Shown here: piece after piece, positions 1-9,680 of the stretch
Layout: each line of letters starts with the position of its first letter
Numbering within the stretch: position 1 is the first letter of the stretch
NCBI GenBank assembly: GCA_963777855.1
Contig: CAVZRW010000005.1
Coordinates: 239,385 to 303,384, forward strand
Source of the DNA: Prado023 sp963777855
GTDB taxonomy: Bacteria > Actinomycetota > Actinomycetes > S36-B12 > CAIYMF01
Direction of reading: 5' to 3'
Length of the DNA: 64,000 bases
Translations under genes and position numbers: made by a program
Notes under the pieces: generated by a model
The model's input: the letters and a program-made list of their open reading frames with translations, nothing else
What the model was told of the DNA's origin: nothing
Databases searched by the model: none

Positions 1-1032
1 GGTCCGGCCGAGCGAGGCGAGGCTCGTGGGTCGGCTCGCGAGCCACGTGACCGGCAGGTCGAGCCCGTTGGGGGCACCGGCACGGGCCAGGAAGCCGGGC
101 TGGCCGCGCAGCTGGCGGGTCGTGGACGTCACCTCGACCAGGTCGTGCTCGCGCACGGACAACTCGTCGTCGCGCCCCACCCGGTCCTGGCCGAGCACGT
201 GATCGACGTCCGGCAGGTCCGAGGGCGTGATCGTCAGGAGCGTGGAGACGACACTGCCGTTCTCCCGAGACCACACGAAGGTCGCTGGCCCACCCGCGGA
301 CCCGTCGTCGTGGATCTGCACCCGGTACAGCTGGTTCTCCAGACGCTGGTAGCCGCCTTTGGTCGTGATGCGGCACGGGTCGGCGTCGGCCTCCGGCGGG
401 CGCAGCGCGGCGATCATCGTGCGCGGCGTGCGGGCCAGCCACCCGGCGGCGTGCAGGTCCAGGCAGACCTCGGCCGGGGCCAGAGGGGTCCATCGCACCT
501 GCCACGTGGTCCGCACCCGGGTCGCGGTGTCCGGTCCGCCGAGGGCCGACTCGCGCAGCCACGGCTCGTCGTCGGCCGTGACGTGCTGCTCGCCGACCTC
601 CAGGTACAGGGCGTAGCGGGTGCCGTCCGGCGAGGCGGGAGGCTCGGCCAGACCGGGGTTCGCGCTGCCGATCGCGGGCAGGTGCGGCTGGTCGCCCAAC
701 GGCCAGCCCACGCCGGTGGCGGGCGCGAAGGACTCGGCGAGCACGCCGTCGACGTAGTAGCGGCCGGGAGTGACGACCAGGTCGGCCCACGCGGCCCCGG
801 TGACGGGGCTGCCGTCCGCCTCGACCAGGGCGAACGGACCGGCACCGCCGCCCTCCGGCAACGGGCCCCCGCTCCTGCCGACCATGTCGAGGGTGCGCAC
901 CTCGTCGTGGTGCGCGGTGAGGGCCGCCTGCTCGTTCCACTCCGCGTCCAGGAGCACCCGCCCCTGCTGGAGCTGGACCGCCCGGAAGCCGTGGCGCTCG
1001 CTGAAGGTGGACCGGGAGAAGTCACCGTGCAT
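1..1032 (-). CDS. DUF6519-type eCIS-associated protein (partial)
   Basis: Seen: an open frame from an ATG at 1032 runs off the left edge with no stop (344 codons visible). The N-terminus reads DFSRSTFSERHGFRAV and then QQGRVLLDAEWNEQ, which matches the signature start of DUF6519 proteins that sit at the end of phage-tail-like baseplate operons. The remainder is beta-rich with no membrane segment. The ATG overlaps the end of the upstream tail-protein gene by 11 bases, so it belongs to the same operon. Function is unknown; in such clusters the family is thought to be a peripheral baseplate or fibre-like component, which is an inference from context. The C-terminus is outside the window, so any effector or adhesin domain would be missed. 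Confidence 0.8.
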   Translation of the reverse strand, partial: MHGDFSRSTFSERHGFRAVQLQQGRVLLDAEWNEQAALTAHHDEVRTLDMVGRSGGPLPEGGGAGPFALVEADGSPVTGAAWADLVVTPGRYYVDGVLAESFAPATGVGWPLGDQPHLPAIGSANPGLAEPPASPDGTRYALYLEVGEQHVTADDEPWLRESALGGPDTATRVRTTWQVRWTPLAPAEVCLDLHAAGWLARTPRTMIAALRPPEADADPCRITTKGGYQRLENQLYRVQIHDDGSAGGPATFVWSRENGSVVSTLLTITPSDLPDVDHVLGQDRVGRDDELSVREHDLVEVTSTTRQLRGQPGFLARAGAPNGLDLPVTWLASRPTSLASLGRT

Positions 1033-3241
1033 CGATCGCTCCGATCTCGAGCCCCACCGGGAGGAAGTCGGTGAGGAGGCGGCCGGCGGCACGCAACCGG
1101 CCGGGTCGGTCCAGGTGGTGGTGCACGCCCATCTCGGCGCCGCCCTCCCCGCCCTCGCGGATGGCGACGGGGCAGGAGGATGCCAGCGTCAGGAACGACG
1201 GCGCACCCGGGTCGGTCGCCACGTACACGGCTCGGACCCCCAGCTCGCCGTCATCCTCGGGGACGCAGCGGAAGCGGCGCGGAACCTTCGATCTGCTTCG
1301 GAGGGCCGTGTACCTCGCGCACCCCGTCTGCCGATGGGCGATCGTCGTCACACCATCGAGAACGCAGCTGCTCGCCGTGAGCGTGCGCCCGACGACGCCG
1401 CCGCGGACGGTCACCCCGGTCAGCCGCAGGTTTGCCCCGGGCGCATCGAGGGCGACGGACCCCGACGCAACGGCGGCCCCCCGCACCTCGGGGGTCAGCA
1501 CCGAGTCGGTGACCTCGACGTCCGGGACCGTCGCCGGCACGCGCACCCGTCCCACAGCGCAGCGCAGGACGCGCACGAGGAGCTCGGCGTTGCGCCGGAC
1601 GGACGCCGTGTTGACGCGCAACGCACCCGTCACGGTCGCCTGGCAGAGCGTCAGGGCGCCCAGGTCGCCGGCCGTCACGACGAGGTCGCCCTCGATCAGG
1701 AGTCCGTCGACCAGGAGGGAGGAACCCGGGCCGCCGGTCACGGTGAGGGAGCCGCGCAGGTGCGGGCGCACGCCGTCGGTCCCGTAGCCTCCCGGGACGG
1801 GCGGGAGCACCTCGCCGTCGGCGGTGATGCGCGGCTCCCAGGTGCCGGCGACGACCACCAGGCGCGTCGCCGCGGGGATCGTCACGGCGACGTCGCCGGT
1901 CCACGTGCCGGAGTCCGGGATGGAGATGACGGTCGTCGAGCCCGTGGTCGGCACGTTGCCGCCGGGCAGGGCGGTCCCGGCCCACTCGCCCGCGACCGTC
2001 GCCAGGACCGTGGCGAGGTCGGGGCCGGCCGGGTCGCCCGAGCCGGGGGCCGGGGTGTCGAAGCGGGCGACGTGCTGGGCGATGAACGCCTCCGGACGGG
2101 CCCTCTGGTAGCGGTCGGAAGCCAGGGCGGAGTCGTGCAGGTCGGTGCGATCGTAGGTGCCCGCGCCGACGTCTGCCGTGGCGCCGTAGGCCCACCGCAG
2201 GTGCACGGCGACCGGCCCGGTGGCGTCGGCCGGCTCCGCGACGCCGTCGACGTACATCCGGACGTGGCCCGTCACTGGGTCGACCATCGCCTGCCGGCCT
2301 GTGAGCACGACGCCCGGCGTGACCGTCCCGTCTCCCGAGACGACGTCCGGCTCGCGGCCGAGATCCTCGAGCCCGCACACGCGCAGTCGCTCGGGCGCCA
2401 CGATCGTGTGGCCCGCACCCGGCCCGCTGGCCACCGTCACGCCCACCTCGACCGGCAGGTGGGCCGGGTCCAGCAGCCCGGCCCGGGCAGCACGCAGCAG
2501 GTCGAGGAGCCGTCGGGGCCGCAGCGGAACCGGCAGGTTCGCCTCGACCGCGAGGTCCTCGATGCCTGACTCGATCGTGGGGAGGGCGAACAGGGGCGTC
2601 GGCAGGCCCAGCGGGTGCGCCCACCACGCGCCGTCCCGAGCGCGGGCGGGCGCCCGGTCCACCCCGTAGACCTGGTGCGGGAAGGCCGTCACGAGCACGT
2701 TGCCGATGTTGTGGCGACCGCGACCGCGCGCCACCCGGCGCACCTCCGCCAGGTGCATCCCGGGGTCGAGACTGCCGCGGGCGATGAGCGGCGAGCCCAG
2801 ATCGGCCGCGTAGCCGGGACCGCGAAGGGGGGCGACGGCGGGGCGGTCGAGCCGCACATGGTTCACGTGCGCCGTCGCCGCGAGGAACCGGTGCGCCTCG
2901 ACGGCGCGGGCCGGCCACATGGTCACGTCCCGCGCGACCTGCTCGAGGGCCGCTGGGGTGCCCTTGCGGCGGCGCAGCTCGATCATGTTCGCGATCACGG
3001 CGCGCCGCCCCGGCCCGGGCGGCAGCTCGTCGATCCCGAGCAGGTCCGCCAGGTACGGCAGCACCCAGTCCGACGCGGTCTCGACGAACCAGTCCTGGTA
3101 CAGCGCGTCGATGTCCCGCTCGAGGACGTCGAGCTGCGACGCGACGGCTTCGAGCAGTGCGCGCACGAGCCCGCCGGAGGCGTCGTCGCTCGCCGTGACG
3201 TGCCTGGGCAGGAGGTGCAGGAGGTCCTCGGCGGTCGTCAC
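1022..3241 (-). CDS. Phage tail protein I-like baseplate protein
   Basis: A 739-aa protein. Residues about 1-140 look like phage tail protein I (P2 gpI-like): a helical segment with ALLEAVASQLDVLERDID, then WVLPYLADLLG and IELRRRKGTPAALEQVARD. The rest is a long beta-rich region. The start is the GTG at 3241, which overlaps the TGA of the upstream baseplate gene by four bases (GTGA); the frame extends further upstream, but that part reads as arginine-rich antisense-type sequence. In contractile injection systems a protein of this type joins the wedge proteins around the hub. The long C-terminal half does not match gpI length (about 180 aa) and may be a fibre-docking or eCIS-specific extension. 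Confidence in the family is good; the C-terminal role is unknown. Confidence 0.82.
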   Translation of the reverse strand: MTTAEDLLHLLPRHVTASDDASGGLVRALLEAVASQLDVLERDIDALYQDWFVETASDWVLPYLADLLGIDELPPGPGRRAVIANMIELRRRKGTPAALEQVARDVTMWPARAVEAHRFLAATAHVNHVRLDRPAVAPLRGPGYAADLGSPLIARGSLDPGMHLAEVRRVARGRGRHNIGNVLVTAFPHQVYGVDRAPARARDGAWWAHPLGLPTPLFALPTIESGIEDLAVEANLPVPLRPRRLLDLLRAARAGLLDPAHLPVEVGVTVASGPGAGHTIVAPERLRVCGLEDLGREPDVVSGDGTVTPGVVLTGRQAMVDPVTGHVRMYVDGVAEPADATGPVAVHLRWAYGATADVGAGTYDRTDLHDSALASDRYQRARPEAFIAQHVARFDTPAPGSGDPAGPDLATVLATVAGEWAGTALPGGNVPTTGSTTVISIPDSGTWTGDVAVTIPAATRLVVVAGTWEPRITADGEVLPPVPGGYGTDGVRPHLRGSLTVTGGPGSSLLVDGLLIEGDLVVTAGDLGALTLCQATVTGALRVNTASVRRNAELLVRVLRCAVGRVRVPATVPDVEVTDSVLTPEVRGAAVASGSVALDAPGANLRLTGVTVRGGVVGRTLTASSCVLDGVTTIAHRQTGCARYTALRSRSKVPRRFRCVPEDDGELGVRAVYVATDPGAPSFLTLASSCPVAIREGGEGGAEMGVHHHLDRPGRLRAAGRLLTDFLPVGLEIGAIDAR

Positions 3242-5883
3242 AGCCCCATCCCTCCAGGGGTGTCGGGCGCGAGCTCCCGGATGTCCACGCCGCCCACCGG
3301 CAGCGCCTGGATCTCGGCCGCGAGGAGCCCGCCATCCCACCTGGCGCCGTGCGCCTCCAGCCGGTCCTTCGCCACCTCGTCGGACGGGAGGCTCACGACG
3401 CCACCGGGCGCGGGCGGGCGGGACCGGCCGAGCGGCAGCAGGCGCGGCATCGAGCACGCGACGACCCCGGGCACCTCGTGAACGAGGACGAGCACGGCCG
3501 CGGACGTCACGGGCATGGCCAGCTCGCGCTCCCCGACACCGAGGGCGGTGTGGAGTCGCTCACGGACGGCGCACTCCACGTCGGCGCGCACGTGGGCCGA
3601 GTCGTGGCGCAGGTCCAGCCGAACCCCGAACCACTGCACGCAGCCGGGCAGGAGGCTGAGCGGGCCGGGGACCCGCACGTCGTCCAACGTGCTGCGCAGG
3701 TCGGTGAGCAGGGCGTCGCTCGGGGCGTGGCCGTCCACGGCGAGCACGGTCAGGACCACGACCTCGCTGCGGCCGTCCCACACGGCCTCGGCCCGGGCGT
3801 GGGCGATGCCGGCGTAGCCGCGGGCGAGGTCCCCGTGGTCGGCCACGGACACGACCCGGCCGAGCGTGCGCACGCGCTGGGGGGCGGTGCGCCGGGCCTC
3901 GGACATCGCCTCGGGGGAAGCCCAGTCGTGCGACGGGGCCGGGTTGGTGACCTCGGCGATGCCCAGCGGGCGGCGCATGAGAAGGGAGATCTGTCCGGCC
4001 CGCACGGCGCCGTCGGCCCCGATCCCCACCCGGTAGGTCGCGGTGATGTTCTCAGCACCACTGGCCGCGCGGGCCCCGTGCGCGCCGTCGCCCAGGACGA
4101 CCAGCGTGCGGCCCGTGCCCGTGCCGAGCGTGGTCGTGCCCACGGCATCGACCTGCTCGGACTCCCCGGGCGCCTCCTCCGCGCGCAGGATGTGCACGCG
4201 GTCGTTCGGGCCGGCCTGCTCGAGGTCCGCAACCTCCTCCCAGCGGATGCCGTCGACCCGGATCTCGACCTCCGCCCGGGCCCCGGACTCGGTGCGCGCG
4301 CGCACATGGGTCAGCGGGCCGCGCCGGAACGCGAAGGTCTGGAAGTCACTGCGGCCGTCGCCGCTGCCGAGCACCTGCGCCACCGTCTCACCATGCGTCG
4401 CGTGGGTGACGTTCGCGTGGACGAGCAGCCCGACCGGCTCGTAGGCGCCGGTCAGGGGCGGGTCGACCACGACCGTCATGGTCGCCTGGTCGGGGACGGC
4501 CTCGCCCTCGCGGCCGGGCGGCGGACCGGCGGCGCACGAGACGACGGTCGCCACCTCGGTCAGGGGCCGGCCCGTCGCGGCGTCCGTACCCTCGATGATG
4601 ACGAGCCGGCCGGGTGGGAGCAGCGGGTCACAGGCGTGCAGGTGCAGCACGGCGCCGGGCTCGATCGGTCCGGGCAGTGGCGCAACGGCGGCGGGGATCT
4701 CGACGGACACGGCGTGGACGAGCGCCTTGCGCCGGTCGAAGCCGGCCAACTCGGCCGCGACGTCGAGCCGCAGCCGCGTGATCTTCCCCGACATCCCGTA
4801 CCGGGTCGCGCCGTCCGGGCGGGCATCCTCCACCCGGTACGCCTCCGTCAAGCCCGGCTGGTCGATGACGACCCAGGAGTCGGCGAGCACGGCCCTCTGA
4901 TCCCCGTCGAGCTCGATCGTCGCGGGCTGGGCCGCGGTCGTGGCCTCGAAGCCGCGCCATCGGTACGCGGTGGACCCGCCCAGCGTGTACGCCTCGATGC
5001 CGGGCGGGACGTGGCGCTCGCTGACGAGCAGGTTCGGGTCGGGCGCCGTCGCGCCGAACATCTGGAAGCGCTGCGCGAGGTGGAACAGGCGCACGTTGAC
5101 CTGCGCCGTGAGGGGGCGGGTGCGCCGGTAGCCGATCGGCCGGTCGAGGTCGATCCGCGTCCATCCAGGGAACCCCTCGGGCTCGGCGACGACGCCGACG
5201 ACGGTGCGCACGTCCCAGTACTCGCGCCCCGGCGTGCCGTCGGTGACGCCCTGCGCACTGCCCGCGCCGGGCCGCCTGCCGTACGCATCGCGCTCGTCCC
5301 CGACGACGAGCACGGTGTCGCCGTTGCGCAGCGTCGATGCGGCCGCGTGCAGCCAGATCGCGACCGAGCCGTAGTCGAGGTCCTGGGCCCGCCGGGTCAC
5401 CACGGGCAGCGCGTTCCACACCCCCCGCGCCTCGAGCTCTGTGGACGTCTGGAACACCTGCGGCAGCTCGCCCTGGCCGGGGATCGACTGCGCGGGAGTG
5501 CCCGCCGGGACGGTGACGACCTCGGGCGCCCCGATCGCGGTCGACGCGCGGAACGCCAGCTCGACCTGGGCGGCGACGCCCGGGCGCAGCTCGTGGCCGA
5601 GGGTTCGGGCGAGCGCCCGCACCGAGTACCGCTCCGTGGCGGTGCGCAAGTAGCCCTCGTTGGCGATGCGCTCGGTATAGAACGCCACGACGTCGCACAC
5701 CACGGCCCATGCGTCCAGCAGTGCGGGAACGGGGTCGGTCGTCTCCTGCCCCGCGAGGCCGCGCAGGGCAGCGGGCCGGGTGGGATCACCCAGGACGTCC
5801 CGCATGGCGGCGAGCGCACCCGGGTGGTCCAGGACGCGGCGACGCAGCGACGGCTGGCCCGGTGGGTTGGTCAGGTCGGTCAT
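3238..5883 (-). CDS. Baseplate wedge protein, J-like (second of two)
   Basis: An 881-aa putative baseplate assembly protein. The N-terminus (MTDLTNPPGQPSLRRRVLDH) leads into ALLDAWAVVCDVVAFYTERIANEGYLRTA, a segment characteristic of eCIS wedge proteins related to T4 gp6 and Mu gpJ. The C-terminus carries the J-like end, LSLLPGCVQWFGVRLDLRHD and VECAVRERLHTALGVGE. The ATG at 5883 overlaps the preceding TGA by four bases (ATGA), which fixes the start; a longer frame upstream is only shadow. Two adjacent J-like proteins (this and 5880-8483) is the usual eCIS arrangement, equivalent to Afp11/Afp12-type wedges. The expected role is to form the baseplate ring around the hub. No missing segments are apparent. 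Confidence 0.88.
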   Translation of the reverse strand: MTDLTNPPGQPSLRRRVLDHPGALAAMRDVLGDPTRPAALRGLAGQETTDPVPALLDAWAVVCDVVAFYTERIANEGYLRTATERYSVRALARTLGHELRPGVAAQVELAFRASTAIGAPEVVTVPAGTPAQSIPGQGELPQVFQTSTELEARGVWNALPVVTRRAQDLDYGSVAIWLHAAASTLRNGDTVLVVGDERDAYGRRPGAGSAQGVTDGTPGREYWDVRTVVGVVAEPEGFPGWTRIDLDRPIGYRRTRPLTAQVNVRLFHLAQRFQMFGATAPDPNLLVSERHVPPGIEAYTLGGSTAYRWRGFEATTAAQPATIELDGDQRAVLADSWVVIDQPGLTEAYRVEDARPDGATRYGMSGKITRLRLDVAAELAGFDRRKALVHAVSVEIPAAVAPLPGPIEPGAVLHLHACDPLLPPGRLVIIEGTDAATGRPLTEVATVVSCAAGPPPGREGEAVPDQATMTVVVDPPLTGAYEPVGLLVHANVTHATHGETVAQVLGSGDGRSDFQTFAFRRGPLTHVRARTESGARAEVEIRVDGIRWEEVADLEQAGPNDRVHILRAEEAPGESEQVDAVGTTTLGTGTGRTLVVLGDGAHGARAASGAENITATYRVGIGADGAVRAGQISLLMRRPLGIAEVTNPAPSHDWASPEAMSEARRTAPQRVRTLGRVVSVADHGDLARGYAGIAHARAEAVWDGRSEVVVLTVLAVDGHAPSDALLTDLRSTLDDVRVPGPLSLLPGCVQWFGVRLDLRHDSAHVRADVECAVRERLHTALGVGERELAMPVTSAAVLVLVHEVPGVVACSMPRLLPLGRSRPPAPGGVVSLPSDEVAKDRLEAHGARWDGGLLAAEIQALPVGGVDIRELAPDTPGGMGL

Positions 5884-8483
5884 GCCCCACCTCGCAGCAC
5901 GAGGTCGATCGTCCCGGCCTCCGGGTTGTTCGGATCCGTGTCGCAGCGCAGCACCTCGCGCGGCGCCACCGTGACGGCCCCGGCGGCCAGCGCGGCGGCG
6001 GTGTCGCGGTCGGGGGCGCCGGCGCGGGCGAAGCGGGTGACCTTCACCCAGTCGATGCCGGGGACGGCCATGGCCGCCGCCACCAGGTCGGAGAGGAACA
6101 GGGGCTGGCCGAAGGTGAACGCGTCCGGGTGGAAGAAGCCACGCCGCCCGCCGGGCAGCAGGCGGCTGGAGAGGGCGTCGCGCAGGGCCACCTCGACGTC
6201 GGCCCGCAGGTGCCCGGGGGCGACGCAGCCGGTCACCTCGAGGTGCAGGGGGACGGCGACCGGCCCGGCGACCTCGACGTCGGTGCCCGCCATGCGACGG
6301 CCCTCGAGCGCCGAGAGGACCGCGGCGGGCACGGTCAGGTCCTGGGCGCGTGCAGCGACTGGGTCGACCGTGACCTCCACCGCGTACCAGGATCCCGTCC
6401 AGCGTCGGCGGGCGACTGCGCGTTGCACGCCCTCCTGCGCTTCGGCGACGTCCGCGTGGTCGCGGGGCGTGACGGCCCGCAGCTGGCGGCCGATGGCGTA
6501 CGGGGCCAGGCGACGGACGGCCTCGATCGGCTCGGGGTCCGCGCCGCCGCTGGCGCGCAACGGGTTCCACACCGTCACCTGGGCGCCGTCGGGAACGGCC
6601 AGGCTGCCGTCGGGGCGGTCGAGCAGGTGCGTCAGGGTGCCGGGCGCGACGTTGCCCTGCGCGCCCTCGCCCACGCGGTAGGTGGCGCGCGGAACCGAGC
6701 CGACCGCGGGCCGCCGGCCCATGACCCCGTCGCCGAACCGTAGGCGGGCCAGCCCGTCGTCCTCGGCCTCCACGACGACGTGGGAGTCCAGCCGCCCGGA
6801 CGCGAGGAGGTCCGGACGGGCGGTCCAGGTGCGCGCGCCGTCATCGAGCGTGAGGCCGGCCACGGCGCGGCGGGGATCAGGACCAGCCGCCGCTGCGGCG
6901 CACGGCAGGGCGGCCGGGTCGACCGGCTCGGCGAACGTGAGGTGGCGCCGACGCAGCCGGGGCCGGTACGGGACACCGTCCGGGACCTGCGGCGGGTCGA
7001 GGAGGTCCCCGCTGATGGTGGCGCCCTGATCGGCCAGGACGACGTTGGCCAGGGCGACGGCGCGCGCCACGGGCAGGCCGTCGGATCCTCGCTCGGCGAC
7101 GACCAGCGGTCCGGGAAGGGCGTCGGCCGCGGCCCAGCGCACCTCGAGGACCGTGACGGCCGGTGCGAGGACGTCGATCCGGGCGACGGGGGTGCGTGTC
7201 AGCCGCACGGCGTAGCGGTGGGCGGGGTCGCCGTCCTCGGGCGCGCCACCGCCACGGGGGAGCTCGGCCAGCACGAGGACGTCGCCGGCGGCCAGGGCCG
7301 GGTCCTCGCCCGTCGGCACGGCGAGGAAGGCCGACGTCGTCCCCGCGACCAGCGTGTGCTCCGGATCTCCCCACGGGTGCAGCGCAACCGCATTGCGCTC
7401 GGGGAGCATCGCGGCCCTGGCCATGGTCTCCATGACCACCCCACCGATCTCGACGACGGACGCCGGTGTGCGGCTCCCCGGGCCGGCTGGCAGACCCATT
7501 CGTTGGTCGGGCAGGCAGTCGGCCACCCCCGTGCCAGCGGGGAGGTCGATCGCGGTGTCGGTCGTCATGGCGATCCAGGTGCGGGCCGCGCATCCTTCGT
7601 GGACCGCGTGGCCCAGGAGGCGCGCGTGCCGGCGGACGGACGTCCGGCGGCGCGCGGTCGCCAGGTACGCCTCCACGCCGACCGCATCCTGCCAGTAGGC
7701 CAGGCGGTCGCCCTCGTAGGCGAAGAGCTCGACGAGCGTGACAGCCGGGTCGGCGGGACTGCGGTCGGTCCAGCCGGGCAGGAGGCCGGCGAGGCGGTCG
7801 AGGAGCCGCGTGCGCAGGGCGGGGTAGTCGCGGGCCAGGTAGTCCAGGACAGGCGAGGGGCCGCTGGGCGCGGGCGCGGCCGGGGGCGTTGCGCAGTCCG
7901 CGTCACTGGGGCAGTCGACGGCGAAGCTGAAGGAGTCCTGCGCCAGCGGCGGGTCGATCCCGTCCGGGAGCCCCGTGCCGCCCGCGGCGTGCAGCCGCAG
8001 CAGGTACCGCGACAGGTCACCGTGGCTCGTCGTGCGGACGACGAGCGCCGCGGCGCGCAGGGATTCACCGACGGCCTGGCGGAGCAGCGCGCGGTCGGCG
8101 GGGGTCACGCCGGGCAACGGGTCGCCGTCCGGGTCGGCGGCGGTGCCGGTGATCCGCAGGGCAGGGTACGCCCAGGCCACGCCGACGGGGTTCAGGCGCG
8201 GGTCGGCCCGCACGCCCCCGACGACCGACACCGTGCTGGCGTCCCAGCTGCTGGGCACCGGCCCGCGGACCAGGTGCACGACGAGGGTGCGGGCCACCGG
8301 GGCCCCCGCGACATGGTCCGCGGCCGTGACGAGGTTGCTCAGCACTTCGACGCGGTCGATTCCCTCGGGCGGCAGGCCGGGCGGGGAAGGCGCCGGCGCG
8401 CCCGAGACGATGGTCCGTCGGTGCTCGCGGTCGAGGGTGACCAGGGCGGCCGTCTCGTCGGCCAGTTCGCGCTGGTCGCTCAC
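5880..8483 (-). CDS. Baseplate wedge protein, J-like (first of two)
   Basis: An 867-aa protein. Central residues contain SPADPAVTLVELFAYEGDRL and YWQDAVGVEAYLATARRRTS, the hallmark of putative baseplate assembly (gp6/J-like) proteins of contractile injection systems. The C-terminus has WTGSWYAVEVTVDP and VSALEGRRMAGTDVEVAGP, the J-like beta/alpha end domain, followed by FFHPDAFTFGQPLFLSDLVA. The start is the GTG at 8483, overlapping the gp25 stop (GTGA). The longer open frame upstream is in the gp25 gene region and is discounted. It should assemble with the next gene product and the gp25-like protein to make the wedge. The length is normal for eCIS wedges. Confidence 0.88.
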   Translation of the reverse strand: MSDQRELADETAALVTLDREHRRTIVSGAPAPSPPGLPPEGIDRVEVLSNLVTAADHVAGAPVARTLVVHLVRGPVPSSWDASTVSVVGGVRADPRLNPVGVAWAYPALRITGTAADPDGDPLPGVTPADRALLRQAVGESLRAAALVVRTTSHGDLSRYLLRLHAAGGTGLPDGIDPPLAQDSFSFAVDCPSDADCATPPAAPAPSGPSPVLDYLARDYPALRTRLLDRLAGLLPGWTDRSPADPAVTLVELFAYEGDRLAYWQDAVGVEAYLATARRRTSVRRHARLLGHAVHEGCAARTWIAMTTDTAIDLPAGTGVADCLPDQRMGLPAGPGSRTPASVVEIGGVVMETMARAAMLPERNAVALHPWGDPEHTLVAGTTSAFLAVPTGEDPALAAGDVLVLAELPRGGGAPEDGDPAHRYAVRLTRTPVARIDVLAPAVTVLEVRWAAADALPGPLVVAERGSDGLPVARAVALANVVLADQGATISGDLLDPPQVPDGVPYRPRLRRRHLTFAEPVDPAALPCAAAAAGPDPRRAVAGLTLDDGARTWTARPDLLASGRLDSHVVVEAEDDGLARLRFGDGVMGRRPAVGSVPRATYRVGEGAQGNVAPGTLTHLLDRPDGSLAVPDGAQVTVWNPLRASGGADPEPIEAVRRLAPYAIGRQLRAVTPRDHADVAEAQEGVQRAVARRRWTGSWYAVEVTVDPVAARAQDLTVPAAVLSALEGRRMAGTDVEVAGPVAVPLHLEVTGCVAPGHLRADVEVALRDALSSRLLPGGRRGFFHPDAFTFGQPLFLSDLVAAAMAVPGIDWVKVTRFARAGAPDRDTAAALAAGAVTVAPREVLRCDTDPNNPEAGTIDLVLRGGA

Positions 8484-8857
8484 GGCGTGCCCCCCGTCGG
8501 GCTGCTCAGGCGCAGCACGCGCCGTTCGGCCGAGGGCGCACGCAGCGGCGTGTAGACGATGACCACGTCGAGGCTCGCGTCGCGGCTGGTCACCTCGACC
8601 TCCTCGATCCGGAGCAGATCGCCGAGCCACTGCTGCAGGGCCCCGTGGACGAGCGCACCGGTGGTCCGCGCCAGTGCGTCGTCCGCGGGGGCGAAGACCA
8701 GGCGGTCGACGCCGCTGCCCATCTCGGGACGGTTGACGCGCTCGCCGGGGCGCGTGAACAGGACCATCTCGACCAGGCCCCGCAGGTAGTCCTCGTCGTC
8801 CACCAGGCGGGTGCGACCGCGGGTACCCAGCCTCAGCGGGGTGCCGATGTGCATCAT
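8480..8857 (-). CDS. gp25/gpW-like baseplate lysozyme-fold protein
   Basis: A 125-aa protein matching the GPW/gp25 family: an RTRLVDDEDYLRGLVEMVLF helix, the TRPGERVNRPEMGSGVDRLVF core containing the family's GER-x-x-x-P-x-x-GxG pattern, and a C-terminal beta region LDVVIVYTPLR. This small protein nucleates sheath assembly at the baseplate in T4 and T6SS/eCIS relatives. A strong Shine-Dalgarno (AAGGGTGAG) precedes a double ATG; the first ATG (8857) overlaps the PAAR gene stop as ATGA and is chosen. It lies between tip and wedge genes, as is typical. Confidence 0.9.
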   Translation of the reverse strand: MMHIGTPLRLGTRGRTRLVDDEDYLRGLVEMVLFTRPGERVNRPEMGSGVDRLVFAPADDALARTTGALVHGALQQWLGDLLRIEEVEVTSRDASLDVVIVYTPLRAPSAERRVLRLSSPTGGTP

Positions 8858-9168
8858 GTGGCGCTCACCCTTACCTGGCTGACGACGACCTGGAGCGGTA
8901 CCCCGGTGGGCACGCACGTCGCGGCGCCGGTGGACAGGACCAGGGGCTGGCCCATCGACGTGACGCGCACGGTGCCGACGGTCCAGGACGCCGTCGCGCA
9001 CGGCCCACCCGAGTTGGGCGGGAAGGGGCAGGCGGCGACGGTCCACGGCGGGGACAGCGGGACCGCGGCCGCGCCGGAGAGCTTCACGCGCGGGCTGGGC
9101 ACGGTCGGGCTGGCCTGACCGCCGTGGCTGCACAGCACGGTCGCGCCCTGCTGGACGAGCTGTCCCAT
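8854..9168 (-). CDS. PAAR-like spike tip protein
   Basis: A 104-aa cysteine-containing protein starting MGQLVQQGATVLCSHGGQAS. It ends with VSMGQPLV-like strands (VTSMGQPLVLSTGAATCVPT), the arrangement of PAAR-like/DUF4280 tip proteins that sharpen the spike of contractile systems. The four cysteines and one histidine (C-SHG, AACPF, GPC, ATC) could bind a metal at the tip; this is inferred from the family. The start ATG (9168) overlaps the spike gene stop by one base (TGATG). It is followed immediately by gp25, which matches eCIS gene order. Confidence 0.85.
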   Translation of the reverse strand: MGQLVQQGATVLCSHGGQASPTVPSPRVKLSGAAAVPLSPPWTVAACPFPPNSGGPCATASWTVGTVRVTSMGQPLVLSTGAATCVPTGVPLQVVVSQVRVSAT

Positions 9169-9680
9169 CACATCACCTCCAGCGCGCCGTCGTTGATGGA
9201 GACGGACGTGCTTGAGAGCACGAGCTTGGACGCGCCGACCTTGATCTCGACGCCGGAGGAGGTCATCGCGATGTCGATCGGGAGGGCCACAGCGGGGCTC
9301 GCGACCTTGATCGTCACGCCACCGGCCCCGGGGAGCTCGCAGAGCTCGACGGTGAGGTTCTCGGTCTTGAGCACCTTCATCTCGGGGATCGCCGGTGACG
9401 CCGGCACCTGGGATGGCGTCGCCCAGAAGCACCCGGCGAGGATCGGCCGGTCGAGGTCGCCCGCCTCGAACTCCACCCACACGCTGGCACCGTTGGGTGG
9501 CACGAGGAACAGTCCGACGCCGTCGCCCGCGAACGGCACACACGGCATCGCCCAGGCGAGGGTGCCCCCGCCCAGGGGGAACGGGACCGCGACCTGCACC
9601 CGGCCCTGGAGCAGGGGGTCGATGTTGTTCGTCACGGTGCCGCGGTACTTGCCGTAGTACTGCGGCGGCCCGGCGGTCAC
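9168..9680 (-). CDS. Baseplate assembly protein V / spike (gpV, gp5-like)
   Basis: A 170-aa protein. Residues about 5-110 form the OB-fold of gpV/VgrG-type spikes: YYGKYRGTVTNNIDPLLQGR, QVAVPF, and GVGLFLVPPNGASVWVEFEA, followed by GDLDRPILAGCFW. The tail (about 120-170) is a run of short alternating strands ending TSVSINDGALEVM, consistent with a small trimeric beta-helix. The start is the GTG at 9680, which overlaps the gpD-like gene stop by four bases. It forms the central spike under the inner tube and carries the PAAR-like tip encoded next. It is much shorter than T6SS VgrG because the gpD-like hub is a separate gene. Confidence 0.87.
   Translation of the reverse strand: MTAGPPQYYGKYRGTVTNNIDPLLQGRVQVAVPFPLGGGTLAWAMPCVPFAGDGVGLFLVPPNGASVWVEFEAGDLDRPILAGCFWATPSQVPASPAIPEMKVLKTENLTVELCELPGAGGVTIKVASPAVALPIDIAMTSSGVEIKVGASKLVLSSTSVSINDGALEVM

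Noticed and set aside
3349..6681. 1110-codon plus-strand open frame opposite the baseplate gene
   Set aside because: It mirrors the minus-strand J-like gene, has histidine/glycine/arginine-rich low-complexity translation and no family motif; it is a GC-driven antisense shadow.
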